This document shows, in pieces, positions 8,015 to 16,766 of a DNA stretch of 64,000 bases; position 1 is the stretch's first letter; every line of letters starts with the position of its first letter. Made by a program: the position numbers and the translations under genes. Under the pieces are notes generated by a model that made no database searches, was not told where the DNA came from, and saw only the letters and a list, made by a program, of their open reading frames with translations. Where the stretch lies: the NCBI RefSeq assembly GCF_024347195.1, contig NZ_AP025281.1:62001-126000 (forward strand). Reading direction: 5' to 3'. This DNA is from Aliamphritea hakodatensis (GTDB lineage Bacteria; Pseudomonadota; Gammaproteobacteria; Pseudomonadales; Balneatricaceae).

Positions 8015-9902
8015 CGTCACGGTTCCTGTTGACTGAAAGGTTGCTGGCCGGCAGTGATACGCCGGGAGTATCTAACTGGTGCTGCCACATCTGTGCGTAC
8101 AGCCCTGCCTGCTGCAGCAGTTCGCTGTGGGTGCCGCGCTCGGCGATTTTACCCTGCTGCAGGACCAGAATCTGATCGGCATCCACCACGGTGGATAAGC
8201 GGTGGGCAATGGTCATCACGCTGCGGCCCTGCCCCATCGCCTTAAGGCTTTCCTGAATATCCCGTTCGGTCTGGCTGTCCAGCGCCGAGGTGGCTTCGTC
8301 AAGCAGCAGAATCGGCGGGTTTTTCAGCAGGGTCCGGGCGATGCCGACCCGCTGTTTTTCACCGCCGGACAGTTTCAGGCCCCGCTCACCGACTGTGGTG
8401 TCATAGCCGTTGGGCAGCGCACTGACAAAGTCGTGAATCCGGGCGGCTTTGGCGGCGGCGATAATGTCTTCCCGGCTGGCATCCGGACGGCCGTAGGCAA
8501 TGTTGTAGTAGATGGTATCGTTAAACAGAACGGTATCCTGCGGCACTACACCAATGCGGCTGTGAAGACTGTCCTGCGTGACATCACGGACATCCTGACC
8601 ATCAATCATCAGCGCGCCCTTCTCCACATCATAGAAACGGAATAGCAGCCTGCCGATGGTGGATTTTCCGGAACCGGACGGGCCGACGATGGCCAGTGTC
8701 TGGCCGGCTTCCAGTGTCAGGCTGATGCCCTGCAGGATAGGCCGGTCCGGCTCATAGCTGAAATGGACGTTATCCAGCTGAATCCGGCCGCCCTGCACCT
8801 GCAGGTCCGGGGCGTCCGGTTTGTCAGTGATCTCCGCCGGCTGACCCAGCAGGTCGAACATTTCGCCCATATCCACCAGTGACTGACGGATTTCCCGGTA
8901 GACGTAGCCCAGATAATTCAGCGGCATCATTACCTGCATCATGTAGGCGTTGACCATGACAAAACCCCCGACCGTCAGCTCGCCACTCATGACGTCCCGG
9001 GCGGCCAGTAACAGGGCCAGCACCAGGCCGGTATTCAGAATGACGGACTGGCCGGCGTTAAGCATGCCCAGCGAACTGATGGTGCGAAGGGAAGCGTTTT
9101 CATAGCCAGCCATCGCGTTGTCGTAGCGGTCTGCTTCGCGCTGCTCAGCACCAAAATACTTAACGGTTTCAAAGTTCAGCAGGCTGTCGATGGCTTTCTG
9201 GTTGGCGTCTTTGTCCTGATCATTCATCTCCCGGCGAATTCTGACCCGCCATTCGGTGACCTTGGTGGTGAACGCGACATACAGGGTGACAATGCAGACC
9301 ACCACTGCCAGGTACCAGACATCAAAGACAAAGATCAGAATCAGGGAGATCAGCAGCAGTTCCAGCACCAGCGGGCCGATGTTAAAGAGGATAAAGCGCA
9401 GCAGGAAATCGACCCCTTTAACCCCCCGCTCAATGACCCGGTTGAGGCTGCCGGTTTTACGGCTGATGTGATAGCGAAGGGATAACCGGTGTACATGGCT
9501 GATGGTTTCCCGGGCGAGTACCCGCAGCGCCCGCTGGCCTACCCGGGCGAAAACAACGTTACGTAATTCTTCAAACAGCACGCTCATCAGGCGGGCCATG
9601 CCGAAGGCAATGACCAGACCTGTGGTCCCCACGGCCAGCAGCCAGCCGGGGTCGCTGCTCTCGCCTGCCATGGCATCCACGGCGTTTTTGTACAGGAAGG
9701 GGGTGCCGACAATGATCAGCTTAGCGGTCAACAACAGTAACAGTGACAGGACAACCCGGCGCTTTACCCAGGGCTGGTCGGCGGGCCAGAGGAATGGCGA
9801 CACCCGGCGCAGGGTCCGCCAGCCACGCTGACGTTCCGCGTGGATTTCGGCTTTACCGGGTTTGTCTGTAAAGGTTTTGTCAGTGGCGCTGCTATTGGCC
9901 AT
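8007..9902 (-). CDS. Atm1-type ABC exporter (fused membrane and ATPase domains)
   Basis: About 631 aa, start set at ATG 9902 (MANSSATDK) behind a GGGAGAG ribosome site. The N-terminal half holds six membrane helices. The C-terminal ATPase has Walker A GPSGSGKST, signature LSGGEKQRVGIART and Walker B ILLLDEATSALD. It closely resembles the Atm1/HMT1 group (LNRVIERGVKGVDFLLRF, FNDTIYYNIAYG), whose bacterial members export glutathione conjugates and heavy-metal complexes. It heads a two-gene operon with the MFS pump. The SoxR-like promoter just upstream suggests induction by redox stress. Confidence 0.87.
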   Translation of the reverse strand: MANSSATDKTFTDKPGKAEIHAERQRGWRTLRRVSPFLWPADQPWVKRRVVLSLLLLLTAKLIIVGTPFLYKNAVDAMAGESSDPGWLLAVGTTGLVIAFGMARLMSVLFEELRNVVFARVGQRALRVLARETISHVHRLSLRYHISRKTGSLNRVIERGVKGVDFLLRFILFNIGPLVLELLLISLILIFVFDVWYLAVVVCIVTLYVAFTTKVTEWRVRIRREMNDQDKDANQKAIDSLLNFETVKYFGAEQREADRYDNAMAGYENASLRTISSLGMLNAGQSVILNTGLVLALLLAARDVMSGELTVGGFVMVNAYMMQVMMPLNYLGYVYREIRQSLVDMGEMFDLLGQPAEITDKPDAPDLQVQGGRIQLDNVHFSYEPDRPILQGISLTLEAGQTLAIVGPSGSGKSTIGRLLFRFYDVEKGALMIDGQDVRDVTQDSLHSRIGVVPQDTVLFNDTIYYNIAYGRPDASREDIIAAAKAARIHDFVSALPNGYDTTVGERGLKLSGGEKQRVGIARTLLKNPPILLLDEATSALDSQTERDIQESLKAMGQGRSVMTIAHRLSTVVDADQILVLQQGKIAERGTHSELLQQAGLYAQMWQHQLDTPGVSLPASNLSVNRNRDDV

Positions 9903-9974
9903 TAAGCCGCTCTCCCGAACGTTAAAACGATATACTGATCTTGGCTTGCGGATCAGTAAATTGAAAGTCGCGGG

Positions 9975-10005
9975 AGAATAAAACCTCAACCTAAGTTGAG
10001 GTCAA
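9975..10005 (-). promoter_or_regulatory. SoxR-like MerR-family operator-promoter for the ABC-MFS operon
   Basis: Read on the minus strand: -35 TTGACC (10005-10000), a 19-base spacer, and -10 TATTCT (9980-9975). The spacer holds a perfect palindrome, ACCTCAAC TTAG GTTGAGGT (9983-10002). A 19-base spacer spanned by a dyad is the hallmark of MerR-family activators. The CCTCAA...TTGAGG arms are those of SoxR boxes. The predicted transcript starts about 65 bases before the ABC gene. Confidence 0.75.
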
Positions 10006-10011
10006 GCGGTT

Positions 10012-10503
10012 TTATTGCGCCAGTGAAAATTCTTCTGCTGCCTGATCGAGCAATTCGGTCATGCGTTTCTTACCAAAGCGCTTCAGGCGGAAAGTGCGGG
10101 CTTCTTCAAGGTTGTTTTCCGGGCTGCCAACAACCAGTAAGGCCACCATCCCGTAGCGGTTATGAACCCGGCACTTAAGGCCGTAGACGCCGGGAATATC
10201 GAAGCGTATGTCTTTGCTGGGGGTTGAATTTATCTCGATGGCTTTCGCGCCTTCGGGCAGCATGCGGGACACCGACGTAATGGTGTGTTCCCCGACGGTA
10301 CCGCTGAAACGGACTGTATCCCCCGGCTGAATCACCAGATAATCCGGCTCAAAGCGGAACATCCTGGTGATGTCTTCTACTTCTACATGGGACGTCTGGT
10401 GCATCATATGGATCTGATGCGCTTGTTGCTCTGCCATTGCTGCGCTGGCAGAAAGCGCGACAGACAATGCCAGACAGGAGCGGAACAGGATGTGGCGGAG
10501 CAT
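10012..10503 (-). CDS. Pseudoazurin-like periplasmic blue copper protein
   Basis: 163 aa with a clear signal peptide (cleavage likely after ASAAMA). The type 1 copper ligands can be placed: a His in VGEHTITS, and Cys, His and Met in GLKCRVHNRYGM, close to the pseudoazurin pattern. The C-terminal helical extension after the cupredoxin fold is also as in pseudoazurins. Such proteins shuttle electrons in the periplasm, often to copper nitrite reductase, and a nirK gene lies 23 kb away in this window. It is transcribed in the same direction as the ABC-MFS pair, but the SoxR-like promoter separates them. Confidence 0.85.
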   Translation of the reverse strand: MLRHILFRSCLALSVALSASAAMAEQQAHQIHMMHQTSHVEVEDITRMFRFEPDYLVIQPGDTVRFSGTVGEHTITSVSRMLPEGAKAIEINSTPSKDIRFDIPGVYGLKCRVHNRYGMVALLVVGSPENNLEEARTFRLKRFGKKRMTELLDQAAEEFSLAQ

Positions 10504-10678
10504 AACGTCACCTCAGGAAGGTTAGGGAAGAGTGTTATGCGGCAGTATAAAAGAGCAATGGTTCTCATTACGCTGCGGTGGATCAAGTTTTTGCGGGTCA
10601 GTTTTCGGACCGGTTCAGAAACCGGCCGCAGGGCAGCAAAAAACAATGATAAATGAGGGGTGTCACAGGGGTTTCAGG

Positions 10679-11593
10679 CTATTCTCCGGTTGGATTGGCC
10701 AGCCCCATCACTTCCAGCAGCCAGTCGCGGAAGACCCGCATGCCGTAGGTCAGCTGCAGGTCATCCGGGTAAATCAGGTAGAAGGCCTTACCGGTGATCA
10801 GTTCCAGATCCACCGGAATAATCAACTGGTCGTACTGCAATTCCCGGGCAACCAGACCACGGTCCGAAAGCGCTACCCCCAGCCCTTCCAGTGCTGCGCC
10901 TAAGGCCAGCTGAGTACTGGAGAATGACAGGCCTTTTTCCAGCCCGGTCATGCTGACCCCGGCCTGCTGCATCATTTTTGGCCATTCGTCTTTACGGCTG
11001 CTGACGTGGATCAGGGGCCAGTTGATCAGATCATGCATGCTGCTGATAGCTTCGTGGTCATCCAGCATCCGCGGGCTGCACACGGGTACGATGTGAGAGC
11101 GGTGCACCAGATAGGAGGTTACGCCGTCCGGGGCTTTTTCACCAAAGAACACTGCCATGTCCAGATCATTATGATCGAAATCGACCCGGGAGGTGCCGAT
11201 GGCTGCACTCAGGCGCAGTTCCACTTCCGGGTGACGGGTCTGGAAGTCTTTGATTTTCGGCATCAACCAGCGGTTCAGGAAGGCCGGCGGTGCTTCAAAG
11301 GTAACCGAACTGGTATTCGGGGCAGACATCAGCCGGCGGGTGGCGCTGTCCAGCTCATCCAAAGCATGCTGCACGGCCACCAGATACTTTTCGCCGGCAA
11401 TGGTGATATGTACCTGACGCTTTTCCCGGTGAAACAGCTTCAAGCCGAGGAAGTCTTCCAGCGATTTAACCTGATGGCTGACGGCTGACGGGGTAACAAA
11501 CAACTCTTCGGCAGCCTTGATAAAACTCCCCAGACGGGCGGCCGCTTCAAAACTGCGCAGGGCGTTGAGTGGGGGTAAGCGTCGGATAGGCAC
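10679..11593 (-). CDS. LysR-family regulator, GcvA-like
   Basis: 304 aa. The N-terminal winged helix begins RRLPPLNALRSFEAAARLGS and continues with AAEELFVTPSAVSHQVKSLE, very close to E. coli GcvA, the activator of the glycine cleavage genes. The effector-binding domain follows (DMAVFFGEK, PVCSPRML), also GcvA-like. On the other side of its promoter region, transcribed away from it, is a possible small RNA gene, which recalls the gcvA-gcvB arrangement of enterobacteria. Membership in the GcvA subgroup is well supported. True orthology is uncertain because many paralogues share this N-terminus. Confidence 0.82.
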   Translation of the reverse strand: MPIRRLPPLNALRSFEAAARLGSFIKAAEELFVTPSAVSHQVKSLEDFLGLKLFHREKRQVHITIAGEKYLVAVQHALDELDSATRRLMSAPNTSSVTFEAPPAFLNRWLMPKIKDFQTRHPEVELRLSAAIGTSRVDFDHNDLDMAVFFGEKAPDGVTSYLVHRSHIVPVCSPRMLDDHEAISSMHDLINWPLIHVSSRKDEWPKMMQQAGVSMTGLEKGLSFSSTQLALGAALEGLGVALSDRGLVARELQYDQLIIPVDLELITGKAFYLIYPDDLQLTYGMRVFRDWLLEVMGLANPTGE

Positions 11594-11659
11594 CTCAATT
11601 GGTGAGTTTATTTCACCATTTTGCTGAAAAACTGTCGTTTGTTATTAATCTGAAGAGAC

Positions 11660-11958
11660 TTTAGTATAAGCATCACGTTGAAGATGATCCACATCCTAAT
11701 GCGCGGAATTACTAATGGTTTAGTCGTAAACGCCGGGATTTGTCGTAAACAGATAAGGATCTTACGTTGCTGAGCAAGCCGTATTCAACACACAGACTTC
11801 AGTGTTTTATTGTTTGGAATTGATGAGCTTAAATGCACTAAACAGTAAAGCCGGCTTGAGATAAGCCACACCGTTTATAGCACTCGTTTAAATTTTTCGG
11901 GACCGTGATTGGTCGTAACGAGACTCCTTTAGGGCTGCCACTGGCAGCCCTTTTTTTT
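11660..11958 (+). ncRNA. Candidate small RNA divergent from the gcvA-like gene (boundaries uncertain)
   Basis: Between the LysR start and the DUF2986 gene there is no plus-strand gene, yet the region ends in a strong plus-strand terminator (11932-11958). Upstream lies a foldable segment: CTCGTT/AACGAG (11883-11888/11917-11922) enclosing GACC/GGTC. Before it comes a GT-rich stretch (about 11811-11830). A weak promoter, TTGTTA-17-TAGTAT, is at 11639-11667. Two CTAAT boxes, the GcvA core, are at 11696-11700 and 11712-11716. The 5' end could also lie nearer 11760. It resembles GcvB in arrangement only; no sequence match is claimed. Confidence 0.42.
11932..11958 (+). terminator. Intrinsic terminator ending the candidate small RNA
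   Basis: Stem GGGCTGCC / GGCAGCCC (8 bp) with loop ACT, followed by eight T residues on the plus strand. On the minus strand there is no T-tract after the stem, so it does not serve the DUF2986 gene and implies plus-strand transcription into it. Confidence 0.85.
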
Positions 11959-11967
11959 GCCTGAAAT

Positions 11968-12144
11968 TTATGATGTTTCTGTGGGTTCTGACTGACCCTC
12001 TGCTTCAGTATCTGTATGATTTTCAGACAGTTTTTCCCGTTCGGCTTTAGAAATGTAACGGGGTTTGTTGGATACTTTCAGGTGTGCTTTCGCCTTTTTG
12101 GCTTTTTTCTTCAGGGTATCGTTGATTTTCTTACGGCGGTTCAT
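11968..12144 (-). CDS. DUF2986 family small basic protein
   Basis: 58 aa starting MNRRKKINDTLKKKAKK, a very basic N-terminus followed by an acidic tail (ENHTDTEAEGQSEP). This matches the DUF2986 family of short proteins of unknown function found in marine gammaproteobacteria. It starts 9 bases after the stop of the DUF501 gene, so the two are probably co-transcribed. The lysine-rich head suggests nucleic-acid or ribosome binding, but nothing proves it. Confidence 0.8.
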   Translation of the reverse strand: MNRRKKINDTLKKKAKKAKAHLKVSNKPRYISKAEREKLSENHTDTEAEGQSEPTETS

Positions 12145-12153
12145 AGGAAGGGC

Positions 12154-12675
12154 CTACAGGCTGATGGTCATTTCATTAAGGGCGAATTCCGCATCCAGGC
12201 GACGGCCGATGGTGGTGCCCCCTTCTGCGCTCATGGCAAGGTGGTAAGCATACTGCATGTGCAGGCAGCGAACTTTATCCCAGTGGCGGATGCCGCCAAT
12301 GCCGTAACTGTGGAACAGATCTGTGAAGCCCAGCGCTTCAATGCGTTGTTTGTCTTCGTCATGCATCAGTGCCCAGCGGCGGGCCACATAGCGCTCCTGA
12401 TCCTGCCAGTGGGCCTGTTTCAGGGTTTCGTCAGTACTGATTTCCTGCTCGATCAGCTTGACCCAGCCGGCAGTTTCGATTTCGGCAATGGCCTGATAAA
12501 TATCACGGGATGACAGCCAGTAGAGAGTTGGGAATGGCTGATCATCAACCAGCGAACGCATTTGCAGCACCGCCGGAATACCCTGTTCAGATTGCCAGGC
12601 AATGGCTGCCAGCCCGCGGGGTTCACGGCCCAGCTGGCGGGTGATGAGTTCAAGTTGCTGTGGAGAAATAGTCAC
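12154..12675 (-). CDS. DUF501 domain-containing protein
   Basis: 173 aa, soluble, covering one DUF501 domain. Recognisable blocks are LGREPRGL near the start, and CLHMQYAYHLA with GTTIGRRLD near the end, which form the conserved HxQYAxHL-type motif of the family. Function is unknown; the conserved Cys and His residues suggest a catalytic or metal role. It is first of a two-gene unit with the DUF2986 gene. Confidence 0.85.
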   Translation of the reverse strand: MTISPQQLELITRQLGREPRGLAAIAWQSEQGIPAVLQMRSLVDDQPFPTLYWLSSRDIYQAIAEIETAGWVKLIEQEISTDETLKQAHWQDQERYVARRWALMHDEDKQRIEALGFTDLFHSYGIGGIRHWDKVRCLHMQYAYHLAMSAEGGTTIGRRLDAEFALNEMTISL

Positions 12676-12714
12676 AAATAAGAATCCTGTGGCGTTGGCT
12701 AAGGCTTAGGGCTG

Positions 12715-13686
12715 TCAGGCGACGAATTCAGCCAGGGTTACGGCTTCTTCGTCCATCACCGGTACCCGGGCCGGCATGATCAGGGTGCAGTTATCGAAGG
12801 GGGCCTGCAGGTCATTACCGGCATCATGGGCAAAGGTCTGGCCCTGCCCGTAACGTTCGAAACCCAGCACGCTGTCGGTAAAGCTAAAGTGATCAGACGT
12901 GGCATTCAGCACCTGATGAATCCGGTATTCGCCGGCGTGGGGGCTGTTGTCATAGCCGTATTCGGGTAACTCCAGTGCCGGGTCCAGCATATCAAACTGG
13001 CGGATAAATCGCAGGGTGGTGCTGATCGCCTGTGCAGTGGCAGCCTTTGAGAAATGCTGACCGCATTCGGCCACCACTGAAATCGCATCGGGATGCAGTT
13101 GCTGGTGGTAGTTTATCAGCAGGCCGTTGTGGTAAACCTCAGGGCGGTAATACAGTTTGGGGAATGGATATTCCAGAGCATTGCCGAAGTCATGATTGGT
13201 TTGAGTATCCGGGTAAATCAGCATGGGGCACACCGGATGGGTGGTGGAATGCAGGTCCAGCAGATGGTCGGCGTTAGCAATGAATGCTTCGATTTCAGCG
13301 GCCCGCTGGCAGTCAGGGCTGTCCGGGCGTATTAGCCGTGAGGCATTCCAAAGCCGGTTCATATCTTCCTGCTGACAGCGGCTGGCAAAGGGGCGTTGCG
13401 GGTCAAAGGTCTGATACGCCTCAATGTTGGCAAACACCAGTGTCAGATCGCCTTTTACCGGCATGATGCCGTTATCCAGCAGGTAGCAGAGGGCATTGGC
13501 ACCACACAGTTCGTTGCCGTGATTCAGGGCGACAACGGTAATGCTCGGGCCGGGGATGCCGGAGTCCAGGCAGTGAACGTAGTCCACCCCGCAATTACCT
13601 TCCCGGTAGGCGCTGAGGTCCCGGGGCAACAGCTCAATGGGGGCATCGCTGGCGGCAATGGAGAATCGGCAGGGTGGTATTGTCAT
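12715..13686 (-). CDS. Succinylglutamate desuccinylase/aspartoacylase family zinc hydrolase
   Basis: 323 aa, M14-like deacylase. The zinc ligands are seen in NHGNE (His and Glu) and DLHSTTHP (His). The catalytic Glu is probably in VVAECGQHF. Family members remove acyl groups from N-acyl amino acids such as N-acetylaspartate or N-succinylglutamate. The C-terminal domain (about residues 245-323) is the beta-rich extension usual in this family. It stands between recG and the DUF501 gene with no pathway partner in view, so the substrate is unknown. Confidence 0.85.
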   Translation of the reverse strand: MTIPPCRFSIAASDAPIELLPRDLSAYREGNCGVDYVHCLDSGIPGPSITVVALNHGNELCGANALCYLLDNGIMPVKGDLTLVFANIEAYQTFDPQRPFASRCQQEDMNRLWNASRLIRPDSPDCQRAAEIEAFIANADHLLDLHSTTHPVCPMLIYPDTQTNHDFGNALEYPFPKLYYRPEVYHNGLLINYHQQLHPDAISVVAECGQHFSKAATAQAISTTLRFIRQFDMLDPALELPEYGYDNSPHAGEYRIHQVLNATSDHFSFTDSVLGFERYGQGQTFAHDAGNDLQAPFDNCTLIMPARVPVMDEEAVTLAEFVA

Positions 13687-13718
13687 AGCGTTATGTACTT
13701 ATTTGCAGCAGAGCATCT

Positions 13719-15797
13719 TCAGACGTTGGCGTACTGTTCATCCCTGCCCAACCAACGCTGAATAATGGCGTCATGCTGACCGTTGTTAATATTCAGTTGT
13801 CCGGCGACCTGTTTTACCCGGGTCAGTAAATCACTGTCACGTTGCAGATCGGCGACTTTAAACGCCATCATGCCGGTTTGCCGGGTGCCCAGGACTTCAC
13901 CGGGGCCGCGCAGCTCAAGGTCTTTTTCAGCAATACGGAAACCGTCGGTGGTTTCCCGCATGACCGCTAACCTTTCCCGGCCGTGCTGTGACAAAGGCGC
14001 ATGATACATCAACAGGCAGAAACTCTCGACTGATCCCCGCCCTACCCGGCCACGCAGCTGGTGTAACTGGGATAAACCGAGCCGTTCCGGGTTCTCGATG
14101 ATCATCACGCTGGCATTAGGAACGTCTACGCCCACTTCGATGACCGTGGTGGCCACCAGTAAGTCCAGCTCGGCGGCTTTAAAGCGGGCCATAACTTCAG
14201 CTTTTTCTGCCGGCTTCATCCGGCCGTGGACCAGCCCGATACGCAGGCCCGGCAGCGCGGTCTGTAATTCTTCTGCGGTGACTTCCGCCGCCTGACACTG
14301 CAGGGCTTCGGATTCTTCAATCAGGGTGCAGACCCAGTACACCTGCCTGCCCTGTTCGCAGGCTTCTTTCACCCGCTGGACGACTTCCGGGCGGCGCTGA
14401 TCTGAAATGACCACGGTATTAACCGGCGTCCGGCCTGGCGGCAGTTCATCAATGATCGAACAGTCCAGATCCGCGTAGGCACTCATGGTCAGGGTACGGG
14501 GAATCGGCGTGGCGGTCATGATCAGTTGGTGGGGTGCGCGGGAATCGGTACGGCCCTTTTCCCGCAAGGCCAGGCGCTGGTGGACGCCAAAGCGGTGCTG
14601 TTCATCCACCACCACAAGACCGAGGTTGGCAAAGGTGACATCGTCCTGAAACAGGGCGTGGGTACCGACCACGACCTGCGCGTCGCCGCTGCTGATGGCG
14701 GCCATCTGAGTATCGCGCTTTTTGCCTTTCAGCTTGCCCGCCAGCCAGGCGACATTTAAGCCCAGCGGTTCCAGCCACTGGCTGAAATTATTGAAGTGCT
14801 GTTCGGCCAGTATTTCGGTTGGCGCCATAATGGCTGCCTGATAACCGCCACCAACGGCTTGCAGAGCCGCCAGTGCGGCTACCACGGTTTTTCCTGAGCC
14901 CACATCACCCTGCACCAGACGCAGCATAGGGAAGGGCTCAGCAAGGTTGGCAGCAATTTCGTTACCAACCCTTTGCTGAGCGCCGGTCAGCGGAAACGGC
15001 AACTGATCCAGAAACTGTTGAATATAGGGGCTGTTAAGGGGCATCTGCGGCGCGCCCTTCTGGCGGGTTTTCTGTCGCAGTTTTTGCAGCGACAAATGAT
15101 GCGCCAGCAATTCTTCGAAGGCCAGCCGGCGCTGTGCCGGATGCGTGCCTTCTGCAAGCGCTTCGGTATCGGCATCCACCGGCGGGCGGTGCAGGTAGCG
15201 AACGGATTCGTTGAGCGGCGGTAAACGCCAGCGGTGCAGAATGTCTTCCGGCAGGAGTTCATTCAGGGTGCCGCTCTCCAGCGCCAGCAGGGCGTTTTCT
15301 GTGAGGCTGCGAAAGCGCGCCTGATTGAGCCCTTCGGTGGTCGGATAAATGGGTGTCAGGGCTTCTTCAACCGGGGTCAGCACGCTGTCGTCTACTTTAC
15401 GGTATTCCGGATGATACATTTCCAGCCCGCTGGCACCGGTGCGGATTTCGCCGAAACAGCGTAAGCGGCTGCCCACCTTCAGATTGTTTTTCTGGGCGGC
15501 GCTGAAATGGAAAAAGCGCAGGGTAATGGTGCCGGTGCCGTCCTGCAGGCGGCACACCAGGCTGCGGCGGCGCCCCATGACGATGTCCGCCCCTTTGATA
15601 TCCCCTTCAATGACCCCTTCATCACCGGGGCGCAGGGAACCGACCGGCATAATCCGGGTGCGGTTCTGATAGCGCATTGGCAGGTGGAACAATAGGTCCT
15701 GCAGGGTCAGGATATCCAGCTTGGCAAGCTTTTCCTGAAGTGCCGCGCCCACGCCTTTCAGCGAGGTTACCGGCTGCATGGCTAACCCTTGTGTCAT
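13719..15797 (-). CDS. recG: ATP-dependent DNA helicase RecG
   Basis: Up to 692 aa. The order is N-terminal wedge/OB domain, Walker A GDVGSGKTVVA, DEQH box (VVVDEQHRFG), SAT-type motif TATPIPRTL and the C-terminal motifs QLRGRVGRG. RecG remodels stalled replication forks and Holliday junctions. Two starts are possible: ATG 15797, or ATG 15779 (MQPVTSLKGVG), which has the better AAGGG ribosome site and begins nearer the conserved TSLKGVG block. It follows oxyR directly by three bases, the oxyR-recG operon known from Pseudomonas aeruginosa, linking repair to peroxide response. Confidence 0.97.
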   Translation of the reverse strand: MTQGLAMQPVTSLKGVGAALQEKLAKLDILTLQDLLFHLPMRYQNRTRIMPVGSLRPGDEGVIEGDIKGADIVMGRRRSLVCRLQDGTGTITLRFFHFSAAQKNNLKVGSRLRCFGEIRTGASGLEMYHPEYRKVDDSVLTPVEEALTPIYPTTEGLNQARFRSLTENALLALESGTLNELLPEDILHRWRLPPLNESVRYLHRPPVDADTEALAEGTHPAQRRLAFEELLAHHLSLQKLRQKTRQKGAPQMPLNSPYIQQFLDQLPFPLTGAQQRVGNEIAANLAEPFPMLRLVQGDVGSGKTVVAALAALQAVGGGYQAAIMAPTEILAEQHFNNFSQWLEPLGLNVAWLAGKLKGKKRDTQMAAISSGDAQVVVGTHALFQDDVTFANLGLVVVDEQHRFGVHQRLALREKGRTDSRAPHQLIMTATPIPRTLTMSAYADLDCSIIDELPPGRTPVNTVVISDQRRPEVVQRVKEACEQGRQVYWVCTLIEESEALQCQAAEVTAEELQTALPGLRIGLVHGRMKPAEKAEVMARFKAAELDLLVATTVIEVGVDVPNASVMIIENPERLGLSQLHQLRGRVGRGSVESFCLLMYHAPLSQHGRERLAVMRETTDGFRIAEKDLELRGPGEVLGTRQTGMMAFKVADLQRDSDLLTRVKQVAGQLNINNGQHDAIIQRWLGRDEQYANV

Positions 15798-15800
15798 GGC

Positions 15801-16712
15801 TTACTTTTCGGCAGGTTTAGTATTTAACGGGCAGCAACTGATAGCGTCGATTAGCAGGTCGATGGCCTGTGGACGGGGGAAGCTGGCACGCCAGGCGATG
15901 GCGACAGTCCGGGTCGGGGCCGGGATTTTAAATGGCCGGGTAACCACCAGTTCAGACTGATAATGCCCACCGGTGGCGGACATCGGAATCACGCTGGACC
16001 CCAGCCCTGACGCGACCATCATACGGATGGTTTCCAGTGAGCTGCCTTCGGTCAGGCTGACTTTGTCTTTGCTACCGCCCAGGGTCGGGCAGGATTCCAG
16101 TACCTGATCACGGAAGCAATGGCCTTCGCCCAGTAGCAGTAAGTCCTGTTCGTGAAGTACCTGGCTGTCGATCTGTTCTTTATCCGATAACGGATGATCT
16201 TTCGGCAGCAGCATCATGAAGGGTTCTTCATACAGCGGCCGCGTCAGGATGTCAGGCTCACTGAACGGCAGCGCGATGATGATGGCGTCCAGCTCTCCGT
16301 TACGGATCTTCAGGCGCAGATTCTCAGTAAAGTTTTCTTCGATGTAGAGCGGCATTTGCGGCGCACGGACCTGCATCTGAGCCACCATGTGCGGGAACAG
16401 ATACGGCCCGATGGTATAAATGGCCCCGACCCGCAGCGGGCTGACCAACTGGTCTTTGCCTTCCTGTGCCAGCTCTTTAATGGATTCAGCCTGTTCCAGT
16501 ACCGTTTGTGCCTGACGGACGACTTTTTCGCCAATCGGTGTAACCCGTACGGCATGCTTACTGCGCTCGAACAGGGCGGTGCCCAGCTCGTCTTCCAGTT
16601 TTTTAACCGCAATGCTCAGGGTTGGCTGGCTGACAAAACAACGCTCGGCGGCGCGGCCAAAATGTTGTTCCTGGGCGAGGGTAACGATGTAACGTAACTC
16701 GGTCAGCGTCAT
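15801..16712 (-). CDS. oxyR: Hydrogen peroxide sensor OxyR
   Basis: About 303 aa, start at ATG 16712 (MTLTELRYIVTLAQEQHFGRA, minus the last residue). The redox-active cysteines fall at Cys199 and Cys208 (GHCFRDQVLESC), the same numbers as in E. coli OxyR, and the SLETIRMMVASGLG segment follows. Oxidation forms the disulfide that switches on peroxide-defence genes. Co-transcription with recG is implied by the three-base gap. The divergent YeeZ-like gene starts 54 bases away, so its promoter is close enough for OxyR influence; no OxyR box was identified with confidence. Confidence 0.95.
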   Translation of the reverse strand: MTLTELRYIVTLAQEQHFGRAAERCFVSQPTLSIAVKKLEDELGTALFERSKHAVRVTPIGEKVVRQAQTVLEQAESIKELAQEGKDQLVSPLRVGAIYTIGPYLFPHMVAQMQVRAPQMPLYIEENFTENLRLKIRNGELDAIIIALPFSEPDILTRPLYEEPFMMLLPKDHPLSDKEQIDSQVLHEQDLLLLGEGHCFRDQVLESCPTLGGSKDKVSLTEGSSLETIRMMVASGLGSSVIPMSATGGHYQSELVVTRPFKIPAPTRTVAIAWRASFPRPQAIDLLIDAISCCPLNTKPAEK

Positions 16713-16766
16713 CCGGTAGGTCCTTTTTTCTGAAACAGCTATGATACGGCAAACGTAATCCAAGGG

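Noticed and set aside
10580..10600. FNR/Anr site upstream of the pseudoazurin gene
   Set aside because: Only one TTGAT half-site is visible and the second arm does not match, so it is not called.
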